Positions 8,337-17,570 of a stretch of DNA of 36,474 nt are shown here, piece after piece. The notes beneath the pieces are model-generated. The model did not search any database. It was not told the DNA's origin and was given only the letters and a program-made list of their open reading frames with translations. The position numbers and the translations under genes are program-made. Source of the stretch: Yoonia sp. (GTDB taxonomy: Bacteria; Pseudomonadota; Alphaproteobacteria; Rhodobacterales; Rhodobacteraceae); NCBI RefSeq assembly GCF_014859355.1, contig NZ_JACUUJ010000027.1, positions 1-36,474 on the forward strand, in the 5' to 3' direction. How positions within the stretch are numbered: position 1 is the first letter of the stretch; each line of letters opens with the position of its first letter.

Positions 8337-9512
8337 ATGTCACTGTCCAACGGTCGCGCCTATCTTGCCATTCCCGGCCCTTCGGTCATCCCCGATGCCG
8401 TCTTACGCGCCATGCATCGCGCATCGCCCAACATCTACGAAGGCGAATTGCACGATCTGACCCAAAGCCTGATCCCCGACCTGAAAACCGTAGCACGGAC
8501 CGATCACAACGTCGCCATTTATATCGGCAACGGCCATGCCGCATGGGAAGCGGCGCTAGCCAATGTGCTGTCGCGCGGCGATACGGTGCTGGTGCTGGCA
8601 ACGGGGCGGTTTTGTATCGGTTGGGGCGAAATGGCCGCAGGACTGGGCGCAGATGTGCAGACGATCGACTATGGTGCGCAGGCCCCGATTGATCTGGCGC
8701 TGGTCGAACAGGCCCTGGTCGCTGATACGGCTGGCCGGATCAAGGCTGTGCTGGCGGTGCATGTGGATACCTCGACCAGTGTGAAGAACGACGTCCCGGG
8801 TTTGCGCGCCCTGCTGGACAAGACGGGGCACCCCGCACTTTTGATGGTCGATTGTATCGCGTCGCTGGGTTGCGACCAGTTTGAAATGGATGCCTGGGGT
8901 GTCGATGTGATGGTCGCCGCCTGCCAAAAGGGCCTGATGACGCCTGCCGGCATCAGTTTTGTCTGGTATGGCCCCAAAGCGGATGCTGCGCGCGGAAACT
9001 GTGTGACCACCTATTGGGACTGGCGCCCGCGAAGTGCGCCCGAGATGTATTTCCAGTATTTCGATGGCACCGCTCCGACGCATCATCTTTATGGATTGCG
9101 CGCGGCGCTCAATATCATCTTGGCCGAAGGACTAGATCATGTGTTTTGGCGCCATGAAACGCTGGCACGCGCCATTTGGGCGGCCTTTGATCAGTGGTCT
9201 AAAACCGGCGCCATGCGCCTGAACATTTTAGACCCCGCGCATCGGTCTCATGCGGTGACATCGGTGGAAATCGGGTCGCCAGACGGCGACAGACTGCGCC
9301 ATTGGTGCGAACATCAGGCGGGGTTGACGCTTGGCATCGGGCTGGGCCGATCGCCTAGTGATGCCTATTTCCGCCTTGGGCATATGGGCCATGTCAACGC
9401 ACAGATGATCATGGGCTTGCTTGGCACAATCGAGGCAGGGCTGACGGCGCTTGGCATTGCGCATGGGCGTGGTGCGTTGGATGCGGCGGCAGACGTGATT
9501 GCCGCCGCCTGA
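8337..9512 (+). CDS. Class V aminotransferase (serine/alanine-glyoxylate type)
   Basis: A 391-residue PLP enzyme of aminotransferase class V. The N-terminal IPGPSVIPDAVLRAM, the phosphate/PLP region GNGHAAWEAAL, the aspartate in LMVDCIASLG (Asp172) and the Schiff-base lysine in AACQKGLMTPAG (Lys198) are all present. The closest activities for this layout are serine-glyoxylate, alanine-glyoxylate or ureidoglycine-glyoxylate transamination in the cytoplasm. The exact amino donor cannot be decided. A glyoxylate role would fit the glcB-glcG pair elsewhere in the window, but the genes are 14 kb apart. A weak TTGACG-N16-TAGGGT promoter lies at 8279-8306. Confidence 0.88.
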   Translation: MSLSNGRAYLAIPGPSVIPDAVLRAMHRASPNIYEGELHDLTQSLIPDLKTVARTDHNVAIYIGNGHAAWEAALANVLSRGDTVLVLATGRFCIGWGEMAAGLGADVQTIDYGAQAPIDLALVEQALVADTAGRIKAVLAVHVDTSTSVKNDVPGLRALLDKTGHPALLMVDCIASLGCDQFEMDAWGVDVMVAACQKGLMTPAGISFVWYGPKADAARGNCVTTYWDWRPRSAPEMYFQYFDGTAPTHHLYGLRAALNIILAEGLDHVFWRHETLARAIWAAFDQWSKTGAMRLNILDPAHRSHAVTSVEIGSPDGDRLRHWCEHQAGLTLGIGLGRSPSDAYFRLGHMGHVNAQMIMGLLGTIEAGLTALGIAHGRGALDAAADVIAAA

Positions 9513-9519
9513 CAGGGCG

Positions 9520-9861
9520 TCACACCTGCTCGACGGCGACCTTTGACGTGTAGAAGGCCAGATACCCCTTGAGCGCGGCAATGGCTGGGCTTGGGTCTTC
9601 ATACGACCAGACGGCATCTTTGATGACGCCGCTTTTAGTGATGATCGAATAAAAACGCGCCGCGCCCTTGTAAGGATATGTCGAGGTCGTGTCAGAGGCT
9701 TCCAGAAAGGCCATTGCGATATCGCCGGGCGGGAAATAGATGACGGGCGTGTAATCGCCTTCGATCAGTTCCAGCGCGTCTGTGCTTTCCCCCAGGACGG
9801 CACCGCCGGCCCGAACGGTCCAGTTTCCCGTCGCGGGACGTATCTTGATATGGTCTGTCAT
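9520..9861 (-). CDS. DUF427 domain protein
   Basis: A 113-residue small soluble protein with the DUF427 pattern: TGNWTVRAGGAVLGES near the N terminus, then VIYFPPGDI and the segment STYPYKGAARFYSI, which is typical of the family. DUF427 proteins form a compact beta fold of unknown biochemical role. The start at 9861 is chosen because AAAGGA lies upstream of it; a longer start eight codons earlier has no such site. It is convergent with the aminotransferase gene, only seven bases apart. Confidence 0.88.
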   Translation of the reverse strand: MTDHIKIRPATGNWTVRAGGAVLGESTDALELIEGDYTPVIYFPPGDIAMAFLEASDTTSTYPYKGAARFYSIITKSGVIKDAVWSYEDPSPAIAALKGYLAFYTSKVAVEQV

Positions 9862-9941
9862 CACATTGTCCTTTCGTGCGCACACCCGCGGGTGCGGTTG
9901 CGCATATCATCAGCGCATCTGGGGTCGATGGTCTTTGATTG

Positions 9942-11729
9942 TCAAAGCGGCGCGCAAGCCTCTTGCAGCCAAGCGCGCGTCGGCTCGTCCAGCCGGGAAC
10001 CCAGCAGAGCGAATGTATCGGCATGATAGCGATCAATCCAGCCCCGTTCTGCGGATGTCAGAATATCTGGGTCAATCAGCCTGCGGTCCATTGGCACATG
10101 GGTTAGCGTTTCAAACGCCAGCATCTCGCGCGCGGGGTCAGCGCCGGGCAAGGCAGGGGCCGGTGTGACGACAATCAGGTTTTCGATCCTGATGCCAAAA
10201 GCATCCTCGCGGTAATAGCCCGGTTCGTTCGATAGAATCATGCCCGGCTCCAACGGGACTTCTGACCGGCGCGACAGCCCTTGCGGGCCTTCATGCACAC
10301 TTAGGTAACTGCCAACCCCGTGGCCGGTGCCGTGGTCATAATCCTGCCCCGCCAGCCACAGCGGCGCACGCGCCAAAGCGTCAAGGTGCTGACCCGCGAT
10401 CCCTTTTGGAAAACGCACCCGGCTGATGGCGATCATACCCTGCAAAACACGGGTATAGCAGGCCCGCTGGTCTTGCGTTGGTGTTCCGATCGTGATCGTG
10501 CGGGTAATGTCGGTGGTGCCATCCACATACTGACCGCCACTATCGACCAGCAACAATTCACGCGGGGCGATCATGCGATTGGTTTGTTCTGTCACCCTGT
10601 AATGCACGATGGCCCCATGCGGGCCGGCACCACAGATCGTTTCAAAGCTGATGTCGCGCAGCGCGTTTGTCTGCACCCGAAAGGTTTCCAGCGCGCGCAC
10701 CACGTCGATCTCGGTCAGGGTGCCTTTGGGGGCTGTGGCATCCAGCCATGCCAGGAAGCGGACCATCGCTACGGCGTCACGTTCATGCGCCGCTTTGGCA
10801 CCTGCAATTTCTACTGGATTCTTGCGCGCCTTGGGCAATATGCACGGGTCGCGGGCTTCAGAGATTGTCACCTCTGCGGTGCGCAGGGTGGACGCGACGA
10901 TATCGGGGCAGGATTTCGGATCGATTTGCACGGTTCCGGCCAGTGCCGCCAGATGTTCCAGAAAGACACCGATATCATGCGGCGTCACGTCCGCGCCCAG
11001 ATGATCCTCAATATCGCGTGTCTTGCCCGGACCGGCGAACAGGTCAACCTTGCCCGAGCGATGTAGCAAGGCAAAGGCATGAGGCACCGGATTACGGGCG
11101 ATATCGGCACCCCGGATGTTCAACAGCCATGCGATGCTGTCAGGTAGTGTCAGCACCACGCTGTCAACACGTAGCTCTTTGGCTAACTTTTCACGTTTGT
11201 CGCTATGTGTCTCGCCCGCATGTTCTATCGGGTGCAAGGAAAACGGCGCATCGGGTGGGGGCGGCTGGTCATCCCAGATCGCGTCAACAAGGTTATCAAC
11301 GGGTTGCAGGATGATGTTCGGCAACGCTTCGCGCAGTTCGTTGATTTCGCTGACCGTATGAAGCCACGGATCATAGGCCAGCACCGCGCCATCGCGCATA
11401 TGGTCAGGTAGCCAATCCGGTAGACGGGTTTCGGGCCAGTTCACGGGCGTGAAGACATCTGCCACTTCGCTGCGGACCTGAAGCCGATAGCGTCCATCAA
11501 TGAAAATGCCTGCCAGATCCGGCAAAACCACACAGAATCCGGCCGAACCGGAAAATCCGGTCAACCATTGCAGCCGGGCATCGCGCTGGGCGACGTATTC
11601 CCCTTGATAGGCATCGGCCCGCGGAACCACAAACCCGTCAACGCCGCTTTGCGCCATGCGCTTGCGTAACGCTGCCAGCCGGGGCGGCCCTTGGTCGGGT
11701 GAAGATTGCGCCGTGAATGTCTGAAACAT
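9942..11729 (-). CDS. Xaa-Pro aminopeptidase (M24B family)
   Basis: A 595-residue metallopeptidase that removes N-terminal residues preceding proline. It has the long three-domain layout (two creatinase-like N-terminal domains, then a pita-bread catalytic domain) seen in alphaproteobacterial and eukaryotic aminopeptidase P1. Counting from the ATG at 11729, the dinuclear metal ligands are Asp396 (LLVDSGG), Asp407 (GTTDITRT), His470 (GTGHGVGS), Glu502 (SNEPGYY) and Glu516 (RIENL). AAAGGG precedes the start; a TTG one codon earlier is an alternative. The protein is probably cytoplasmic, since no signal peptide is seen. It follows cobT with a gap of only 32 bases, so it may be transcribed with it. 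Confidence 0.95.
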   Translation of the reverse strand: MFQTFTAQSSPDQGPPRLAALRKRMAQSGVDGFVVPRADAYQGEYVAQRDARLQWLTGFSGSAGFCVVLPDLAGIFIDGRYRLQVRSEVADVFTPVNWPETRLPDWLPDHMRDGAVLAYDPWLHTVSEINELREALPNIILQPVDNLVDAIWDDQPPPPDAPFSLHPIEHAGETHSDKREKLAKELRVDSVVLTLPDSIAWLLNIRGADIARNPVPHAFALLHRSGKVDLFAGPGKTRDIEDHLGADVTPHDIGVFLEHLAALAGTVQIDPKSCPDIVASTLRTAEVTISEARDPCILPKARKNPVEIAGAKAAHERDAVAMVRFLAWLDATAPKGTLTEIDVVRALETFRVQTNALRDISFETICGAGPHGAIVHYRVTEQTNRMIAPRELLLVDSGGQYVDGTTDITRTITIGTPTQDQRACYTRVLQGMIAISRVRFPKGIAGQHLDALARAPLWLAGQDYDHGTGHGVGSYLSVHEGPQGLSRRSEVPLEPGMILSNEPGYYREDAFGIRIENLIVVTPAPALPGADPAREMLAFETLTHVPMDRRLIDPDILTSAERGWIDRYHADTFALLGSRLDEPTRAWLQEACAPL

Positions 11730-11761
11730 CAAATCACCCTTTTTCTGATCTGTAAAACGCC

Positions 11762-13636
11762 CTAACCGACCTTGCGCAGCCCCAGAACACGCGCCCGGTT
11801 GCGCGGGTCCGTGTCAAACAGGCTGGCCAGCTGTTCGGTGATGGCGCCAGCCAGCTGTTCGGCATCCGTAATGGTCACTGCGCGTTCGTAATAGCGCGTG
11901 ACATCATGGCCGATCCCGATGGCCACCAATTCGACCGAACGGCGTTTTTCGACCATGGCAATCACATCGCGCAGATGTTTTTCAAGATAATTCGCTGGGT
12001 TCACCGACAGGGTGGAATCATCCACCGGCGCACCATCGGAAATCACCATCAGCACCTTGCGCTGTTCGCGGCGGGCAGAAAGACGCCGATACGCCCATTC
12101 TAGCGCCTCGCCGTCAATGTTTTCCTTCAACAGCCCTTCTTTCATCATCAGACCCAGATTGGGCCGGGTCCGCCGCCATGGGGCATCGGCAGATTTATAG
12201 ATGATGTGGCGCAGATCGTTCAGCCGTCCGGGGGCCACGGGCCGGCCTTCACCCAGCCATTTTTCGCGGCTTTGCCCGCCTTTCCATGCTTTGGTGGTAA
12301 AACCCAAAATCTCGACCTTGACATCGCAGCGTTCCAACGTCCGTGCCATGACATCGGCGCAGATCGCCGCGATGGAAATCGGGCGGCCCCGCATCGACCC
12401 CGAATTATCCAGCAAAAGCGTCACCACCGTATCGCGGAAATCGGTATCTTTTTCGACCTTGAAAGACAAAGACGTCGTCGGACTGACGATCACGCGGGCC
12501 AGACGGCCAGCGTCTAATATGCCTTCTTCGCGGTCAAATTCCCATGACCGGTTCTGCTGGGCTTGCAAGCGGCGCTGCAACTTGTTGGCAAGGCGCGATA
12601 CAGCGCCTTTCAGCGGCTCAAGCTGCTGGTCAAGATAGGCGCGCAGGCGTTCCAGCTCGACAGGTTCGGCCAGATCCGCGGCGTTGATTTCTTCGTCAAA
12701 GGCGGTGGCGAACACTTTGTAATCCGGGTCGGCCTCTGACACGGGCTGCGGGGCAGGGGGTTCCATCGGGGCCTCGCCCTCTGGCATTTCGGTGTCTTCG
12801 CCCATGTCTGCATCGGCCTGGTCATCCATGCTGACCTGTGCCTGTGACGCGTCTTGCTGATCGTCCTGGGTCTGTTCGGGCGATGCTTCGGCGTCTTCGC
12901 CTTCGCTGTCGTCGCCGGTGCTGTCGGGTTCCTGCGTGTCGTCCTGACCTTCTTCGGCCTGATCGTCCTGATCGTCGTCCAGATTGTCCGGGTCATCGCC
13001 CAACTGGTCGCCATAGCCCAGATCGCTGATCAACTGCCGGGCGAACTTGGCAAAGGCCTGCTGGTCGGTCAGCCGCTCCTGCAACCCTTCCAGCGTTCCG
13101 CCGCAATGATCCTCGATGAACCCGCGCCACAGGTTCATCACGTTGTCGGCCCCTTTGGGCAGATCGCGGCCAGTGGCCAGATGGCGGATCAGGTAACCGG
13201 CGGCAACAGCCAGAGGTGCATCGGCGGCCTGCGTGATCTGGTCATAGCCCTTGCGCTGGGCTTCGGTGCCGATCTTGGCGTCGATATTGCCTGCCGTGCC
13301 GGGCATATACTGCGCGCCCACCGCTTCGATCCGGGCCGTTTCCATCGCCTCGTACAGATCCTTGGCCATTTGGCCCTGGGGCATGTAACGGGCCGCGACC
13401 GCACCGTCATGAAACTTATGCCGCAAGGCAAATGCGTCGGCGGTGCCGCGTGCCAGCAGCACCTCGTCACGGGTCATCCGCCGCGAAATTTGCGGCAGAC
13501 GAATCGTGTCGTCGGTCTGCCCGGCAGGATCAACCGAATAAGTGACGGCCAAGTCAGGATCGTCGGCCAACACTCTGGTCGCTTCGGCAAGCGCCTTTTT
13601 GAACGGATCGGCGTGGTTGTCGCTTGGTTTGTTCAT
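11762..13636 (-). CDS. cobT: Cobaltochelatase subunit CobT
   Basis: A 624-residue subunit of the aerobic ATP-dependent cobaltochelatase CobNST, which inserts cobalt into hydrogenobyrinic a,c-diamide. The N-terminal domain is followed by a strongly acidic linker (about residues 212-305, mostly Asp, Glu and Gln) and a C-terminal von Willebrand A domain whose metal site is DNSGSM at 410-415. This is the standard CobT layout, parallel to magnesium chelatase BchD. cobS lies upstream on the same strand but is separated by an opposite-strand reductase gene. No ribosome site is visible upstream of the ATG at 13636. Confidence 0.97.
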   Translation of the reverse strand: MNKPSDNHADPFKKALAEATRVLADDPDLAVTYSVDPAGQTDDTIRLPQISRRMTRDEVLLARGTADAFALRHKFHDGAVAARYMPQGQMAKDLYEAMETARIEAVGAQYMPGTAGNIDAKIGTEAQRKGYDQITQAADAPLAVAAGYLIRHLATGRDLPKGADNVMNLWRGFIEDHCGGTLEGLQERLTDQQAFAKFARQLISDLGYGDQLGDDPDNLDDDQDDQAEEGQDDTQEPDSTGDDSEGEDAEASPEQTQDDQQDASQAQVSMDDQADADMGEDTEMPEGEAPMEPPAPQPVSEADPDYKVFATAFDEEINAADLAEPVELERLRAYLDQQLEPLKGAVSRLANKLQRRLQAQQNRSWEFDREEGILDAGRLARVIVSPTTSLSFKVEKDTDFRDTVVTLLLDNSGSMRGRPISIAAICADVMARTLERCDVKVEILGFTTKAWKGGQSREKWLGEGRPVAPGRLNDLRHIIYKSADAPWRRTRPNLGLMMKEGLLKENIDGEALEWAYRRLSARREQRKVLMVISDGAPVDDSTLSVNPANYLEKHLRDVIAMVEKRRSVELVAIGIGHDVTRYYERAVTITDAEQLAGAITEQLASLFDTDPRNRARVLGLRKVG

Positions 13637-13791
13637 ACAAACGATAAAGCACCGGATCGGCGCGGGGGCAAGAGGCGGCGCGCATCTCTTCTTTCGCGCA
13701 CAGATGCTGCGCCATGGCGCGCCTTTTCAACATCGCCTTGCAGGCGCATGTAGGGAGCCGGAATAACCTGTTTAAACCAAAGGATAAAATC

Positions 13792-14376
13792 ATGACGACG
13801 AAACCAAAAATTGCCCTGATCATCGGGTCGACCCGTGCAACCCGCTTTGCTGATAAACCTGCCGCATGGATGCTGGCACAGGCCCAGAAACGCGATGACA
13901 TGGAAATCGAACTGGTTGACCTGCGTGATTATGACCTGCCGCTTTTTGACGAGGCCGCAAGCAACCTGTGGATGCCATCCAGCGACGAACGTGCCGTGAA
14001 ATGGCAGCAAAAGATCGGCGAATTCGATGGCTATATCTTTGTTGTGGCAGAATATAACCGGTCGATCACAGGGGCGCTGAAGAACGCGCTGGATCAGGCC
14101 TATAACGAATGGAACCGCAAGCCGATGTCGGCCATCGCCTATGGGGCTGTTGGCGGCGCGCGCGCGCTGGAACATCTGCGCAATATCGCCGTGGAATTGC
14201 AGATGGTGCCAACGCGCAATGCGGTGCATATCGGTGGCGGTGATTTTATGGCTGTGCATCCGATGGGGGGGAACGCCGAAATCGACTCAATCGCCGACCA
14301 TCTGGACGCGTCTGTTACGGCGACATTCGATGATGTCGTCTGGTGGGCCAACGCAACCAAGGCTGCACGTGGGTGA
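13792..14376 (+). CDS. NADPH-dependent FMN reductase family protein
   Basis: A 194-residue flavodoxin-fold protein. The FMN phosphate loop is GSTRATRF (residues 12-19) and the second flavin contact is VVAEYNRSITGALKNALD, typical of the NADPH-dependent FMN reductase/quinone reductase family. The start at 13792 has a clear AAAGGA site; a longer reading frame starting at 13714 lacks one. It lies on the plus strand between the minus-strand genes cobS and cobT. A supply of reduced flavin for cobalt or corrin reduction is conceivable there, but that is only inference from position. A general quinone or azo reductase is equally possible. Confidence 0.9.
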   Translation: MTTKPKIALIIGSTRATRFADKPAAWMLAQAQKRDDMEIELVDLRDYDLPLFDEAASNLWMPSSDERAVKWQQKIGEFDGYIFVVAEYNRSITGALKNALDQAYNEWNRKPMSAIAYGAVGGARALEHLRNIAVELQMVPTRNAVHIGGGDFMAVHPMGGNAEIDSIADHLDASVTATFDDVVWWANATKAARG

Positions 14377-14386
14377 TGATGCCGAA

Positions 14387-14412
14387 AAAAGGCGGGGTGA
14401 TCCCCGCCTTTT
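14387..14412. terminator. Bidirectional rho-independent terminator
   Basis: An 11-bp perfect stem (14387-14397 with 14402-14412) encloses a TGAT loop. The GC core GGCGGGG is flanked by AAAA and TTTT, so it serves both strands. It lies between the convergent FMN reductase and cobS genes. Confidence 0.9.
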
Positions 14413-14415
14413 CAC

Positions 14416-15402
14416 TCACCCAAGGCTGAGGCTTGCCGCGCTTTCGGGCAGTTCCTCGTCAAAGCAGCGTTGATAGAATTCCGCCACCGTCTGTCGTTCC
14501 AGTTCGTCGCATTTGTTCAGAAATGACAGTCGGAACGCATAGCCCACATCGTGAAAGATCCGCGCATTTTCAGCCCAGGCGATGACCGTACGCGGCGACA
14601 TGACGGTGGATAGATCACCGTTCATAAATGCCGTGCGCGTCAGATCGGCCACTGTGACCATCTGGCTGACAATCTTGCGGCCCTTTTCGTTGTTGTAATG
14701 CGGTGATTTCGACAACACGATGGCCGCTTCGGCATCGTGTGACAGATAATTCAGCGTCGCCACCAGCGACCAGCGGTCCATCTGGGCCTGATTGATTTGC
14801 TGGGTGCCGTGATACAGGCCCGTGGTGTCACCAAGGCCCACGGTGTTGGCGGTGGCAAACAGCCGGAAATAGGGGTTGGGGGTGATGATTTCGTTCTGGT
14901 CCAGCAGGGTCAGCTTGCCATCAGCCTCCAGCACGCGCTGGATGACGAACATCACATCGGCGCGGCCTGCATCGTATTCGTCGAACACGATCGCCACGGG
15001 GTTGCGCAGCGCCCACGGCAGGATGCCTTCGTGAAATTCGGTGACCTGCACGCCGTCGCGCAGTTTGATCGCATCCTTGCCGATCAGGTCGATCCGGCTG
15101 ATGTGGCTGTCAAGGTTCACGCGCACGGCGGGCCAGTTCAGGCGGGCCGCGACCTGTTCGATATGCGTCGATTTGCCTGTGCCGTGATAGCCTTGGATCA
15201 TCACGCGGCGGTTATAGCCAAAGCCAGCAAGGATCGCGAGCGTCGTATCACGATCGAATTTATAGGTGGAATCTATTTCGGGCACCCGGTCTGTCCGGTC
15301 AGCGAACCCTTTGATCTTCATGTCGCTGTCGATGCCGAAAACATCGCGGACCGAGATTTCTTCGGTGGGTTTTGCATGCATGTCGGTGGTGCCGTCGGCC
15401 AT
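14416..15402 (-). CDS. cobS: Cobaltochelatase subunit CobS
   Basis: A 328-residue AAA+ ATPase that powers cobalt insertion together with CobT and CobN. Walker A is GYHGTGKST at residues 71-79. Walker B with catalytic acid is VAIVFDEYD at 136-144, followed by the [11 protein letters not shown] region typical of CobS. An AAAGGC site lies nine bases before the ATG at 15402. Length and N terminus are standard. CobN is not encoded in the window. From memory, cobS and cobT are usually neighbours downstream of a J-domain gene and bolA in alphaproteobacteria; here all four are present but interrupted. Confidence 0.97.
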   Translation of the reverse strand: MADGTTDMHAKPTEEISVRDVFGIDSDMKIKGFADRTDRVPEIDSTYKFDRDTTLAILAGFGYNRRVMIQGYHGTGKSTHIEQVAARLNWPAVRVNLDSHISRIDLIGKDAIKLRDGVQVTEFHEGILPWALRNPVAIVFDEYDAGRADVMFVIQRVLEADGKLTLLDQNEIITPNPYFRLFATANTVGLGDTTGLYHGTQQINQAQMDRWSLVATLNYLSHDAEAAIVLSKSPHYNNEKGRKIVSQMVTVADLTRTAFMNGDLSTVMSPRTVIAWAENARIFHDVGYAFRLSFLNKCDELERQTVAEFYQRCFDEELPESAASLSLG

Positions 15403-16025
15403 GTGATTGCCTTTGCTTGACTGTCAATTCCGTTCTTTTCACGAAATGCATCATAAACTGCCGCGCCGCAAGGGGAAGGCGTGGTAGGCGAGTTGTGCCG
15501 CAACATTTGGCAAGTGAATGTTGTTTTTTGGTGTTCTGTCCAAGATGCGCGGCAAAAGCCGATTTCACTGACATAAAAATTGTATCCTACGCATCGTCTT
15601 GGGCGGTCAGGCGACGGTTGCGGCATCTGATCGGGCGCGCTTTGTGGCCTGCATGGATGACCTGCCCCCGGATCGCGCCGGGCTGACGCTCCTTGTGCGG
15701 CCGCACATATACCCCTTTGCCACGACCGCCACGCAGGCCGGCTGCCGCAGATATTTGTTCGGCGCGCTGACCCTTTGCACCATCGGGCAGAGCGCGTAGT
15801 TTTTGATCCCCCGTTACGGCCCGTTGAAGCCGCGTTTTGATGCGCAGCCGGGGAAAGCTAAGTCAGTGTGAAGGCACCTGATGTGGCGTGTTTCCTGTTG
15901 AAAGAATTGGTAAAATGTGGTCGAAATGGGGCATTGAAGTGAAGCTGCCGTGTGTTTTTTGAAATTATGTAAACAATGATTATCGATGGACATTATTGTA
16001 ACCGATTTAGACGAGGTGGCGTGTT
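15403..16025. other. 623-base stretch without a convincing gene
   Basis: This interval separates divergent cobS and a membrane-protein gene, so it must hold promoters for both. The middle part (about 15600-15800) is GC-rich and has one plus-strand frame of 66 codons (15599-15799) with no ribosome site and no recognisable similarity. The last 120 bases are AT-rich, as expected for a promoter region, and end with GAGGTGG before the ATG at 16026. I found no tRNA, strong terminator or repeat. A decayed gene is possible but cannot be shown. Confidence 0.5.
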
Positions 16026-16553
16026 ATGAGCCGACGTTTTTTCAAGTTCACGCATTTGTCTCGGGGTGATCGCGCCTTGGCGATGGCCTATGCGGTCGTC
16101 ATGGCGGTTTCAGCTGGTTTAACAGTGATGATCCTGTCGGTGACGGCGAAACCCGCTGCAAGCGCGGCATCCGGCACTGCCGATAGCTGGGCCGTCCTGG
16201 CAGGTGCGCTGTCTGCCGGGGCCGCCTTTTATGTCTTGCGCGGCTGGTTTGGCCGACTGGGTGCAACAGGTCTGTTGAATGCCGTCGCAGGCAGCGCGCT
16301 GGTCGCGCTTTCGGCGGCCAGTATCGCAGGGTTGTTGGTTGCGCCGGTGGTTGGCTTGGTCATGGGGCCGTTTGTGCTTGTTGCCGCCTTTTGGACGTAT
16401 CCTGTGCTGGGGGTCGCGTGGTTGATGGTCGGCACAGCCGCGCATCTGCTGATCAGCGTGCGGACGCGCCAAAGCCTGCGCTATGACAACCGTGCCGTTT
16501 CGCAGTTGAGCCAGCTATCGCAGGTCAGCCTGTATGGCCGTAAACTGAATTAA
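16026..16553 (+). CDS. Small integral membrane protein, function unknown
   Basis: A 175-residue protein with a basic N terminus (MSRRFFK) and about four or five hydrophobic helices: roughly 17-39, 52-72, 83-108 and 110-145, the last long enough to be split in two. These are rich in Ala, Val and Gly. The C-terminal 30 residues are hydrophilic, with repeated SQL triplets (SQLSQLSQ). I do not recognise a family. The start has a GAGGTGG ribosome site. It stands alone, convergent with the J-domain gene. The isolated AT-rich upstream region suggests its own promoter. Confidence 0.75.
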   Translation: MSRRFFKFTHLSRGDRALAMAYAVVMAVSAGLTVMILSVTAKPAASAASGTADSWAVLAGALSAGAAFYVLRGWFGRLGATGLLNAVAGSALVALSAASIAGLLVAPVVGLVMGPFVLVAAFWTYPVLGVAWLMVGTAAHLLISVRTRQSLRYDNRAVSQLSQLSQVSLYGRKLN

Positions 16554-16587
16554 CAGCCCTGCAAACTGCCGTTATCCCTCTGCTGCG

Positions 16588-16605
16588 ACCCGGTTTTTAC
16601 CGGGT
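16588..16605. terminator. Short hairpin between convergent genes
   Basis: A 7-bp stem (ACCCGGT with ACCGGGT) encloses a TTTT loop. It touches the stop codon of the J-domain gene and follows the membrane-protein gene by 34 bases. Neither side has a clear U tract, so terminator function is uncertain. Confidence 0.4.
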
Positions 16606-17240
16606 TATGTCTTGTCTCGGAAATTGCGGCTGACCTTGATCTGATCCCACGCCCAGACAACCTCTGCCAGTTGCTCCTCTTGGCTGCGATCACCGCCATT
16701 CATGTCGGGGTGTAGCACTTTGATCAAGGATTTGTAGGCCTTGCGGATCTCGGGCTTTGACCAGTTGTCTTTGGCGTCAAGAATTTCGATCGCACGGCGT
16801 TCAGTTGCTGGTAATTTGCGCCCCACCGCAGCGCCCCGTCCGGGATTTCGGGTGGCGTTCTGCCCCAACACCTGATGCGGATCATCCACCCCCAGCCTTG
16901 CCCATGCGCGTTCTTCCACGCTGCGTTTGAACGGTTTTGTCGGTCTGTCCCAGACGCGATCCTTGTCCATCTGCGCGGCCAGTTCTGCCTCTGTCGTGGT
17001 GTCAAAGAAGTTCCATTTCAGGTTGTATTCGCGGACGTGTTCCTGACAGAACCAGAAATAATCATCCAGCACATCGGGCGATTTAGGTGCGCGATATTGG
17101 CCGGATTCCTGACACCCTTCGTGGTCGCAAACGCGGGTCGATGTCTCTGATGCGCCAGACATGCCTCTGCGACCGCGAGGGTTTTTCTTCTTGGAACCTG
17201 AGACCGACAGGTCGAAACCAAAGGGGTCGTCTTTTTTCAT
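16605..17240 (-). CDS. J-domain (DnaJ-like) protein with N-terminal Cys/His cluster
   Basis: A 211-residue co-chaperone whose J domain is at the C terminus (about 150-205), with the essential HPD at 177-179 in KVLHPDMNGGD. This is the reverse of classical DnaJ. The N-terminal half carries Cys38, Cys43, Cys65 and His68 (CDHEGC and FCQEH), spaced as a possible zinc site. It should stimulate an Hsp70 ATPase for an unknown client. Members of this type sit beside cobS/cobT and bolA in related genomes (recalled), so a role in cobaltochelatase or Fe-S protein handling is conceivable. The start at 17240 gives the MKKDDPFGFDL N terminus; an upstream extension overlaps the divergent promoter region. 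Confidence 0.9.
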   Translation of the reverse strand: MKKDDPFGFDLSVSGSKKKNPRGRRGMSGASETSTRVCDHEGCQESGQYRAPKSPDVLDDYFWFCQEHVREYNLKWNFFDTTTEAELAAQMDKDRVWDRPTKPFKRSVEERAWARLGVDDPHQVLGQNATRNPGRGAAVGRKLPATERRAIEILDAKDNWSKPEIRKAYKSLIKVLHPDMNGGDRSQEEQLAEVVWAWDQIKVSRNFRDKT

Positions 17241-17318
17241 TGTGCATCTCGCCTTTCCGACTCGGACGACAGACCTTAAACCCCCCAGCACAGGATTGAA
17301 GAGGGTAAGGATAAAATA

Positions 17319-17570
17319 ATGGCACTCGTGACAGAAATTCGCACAGCTTTGGAAAGTTTGTCGCCAACACACCTAGAGGTGATCAACGAAAGTGCGCAAC
17401 ACCACGGTCATGCGGGCGATGATGGATCAGGCGAAAGCCATTGGCGTGTCGTGATTGCGGCCCCACAGCTTGCCAGCATGTCGCGGGTTGCCCGGCATCG
17501 CGCCATTCACGCGGCGTTGGGCAAGGATATCATCGGGCGTGTTCACGCGCTTGCAATCGACATTCAATAA
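17319..17570 (+). CDS. bolA: BolA family protein
   Basis: An 83-residue BolA-fold protein. BolA proteins partner with monothiol glutaredoxins in Fe-S cluster trafficking and can bind DNA. The family pattern is visible: ALESLSPTHLEVINES near residues 10-25, the SHWRVVIAAP strand, and the helix RVARHRAIHAALG with its RHR signature. The histidine-rich loop HHGHAG can contribute cluster ligands. AAGGA precedes the ATG. It diverges from the J-domain gene across 78 bases, so the two may share control elements. Its stop abuts the stop of the convergent DUF4177 gene. Confidence 0.95.
   Translation: MALVTEIRTALESLSPTHLEVINESAQHHGHAGDDGSGESHWRVVIAAPQLASMSRVARHRAIHAALGKDIIGRVHALAIDIQ

Noticed and set aside
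8337-9512. The class V aminotransferase as BhcA of the beta-hydroxyaspartate cycle
   Set aside because: No bhcB, bhcC or bhcD genes are adjacent, and its N terminus differs from what I recall of BhcA, so only the general class was called.
12854-13753. A 299-codon plus-strand frame opposite cobT, with a hydrophobic start
   Set aside because: The hydrophobic run (Val, Leu and Phe) is simply the complement of the Asp/Glu/Gln-rich linker codons of CobT, so the apparent membrane protein is an artefact.
15599-15799. A 66-codon plus-strand ORF in the cobS upstream interval
   Set aside because: No ribosome site and no family similarity that I can recognise. It is kept only as part of the unexplained interval.
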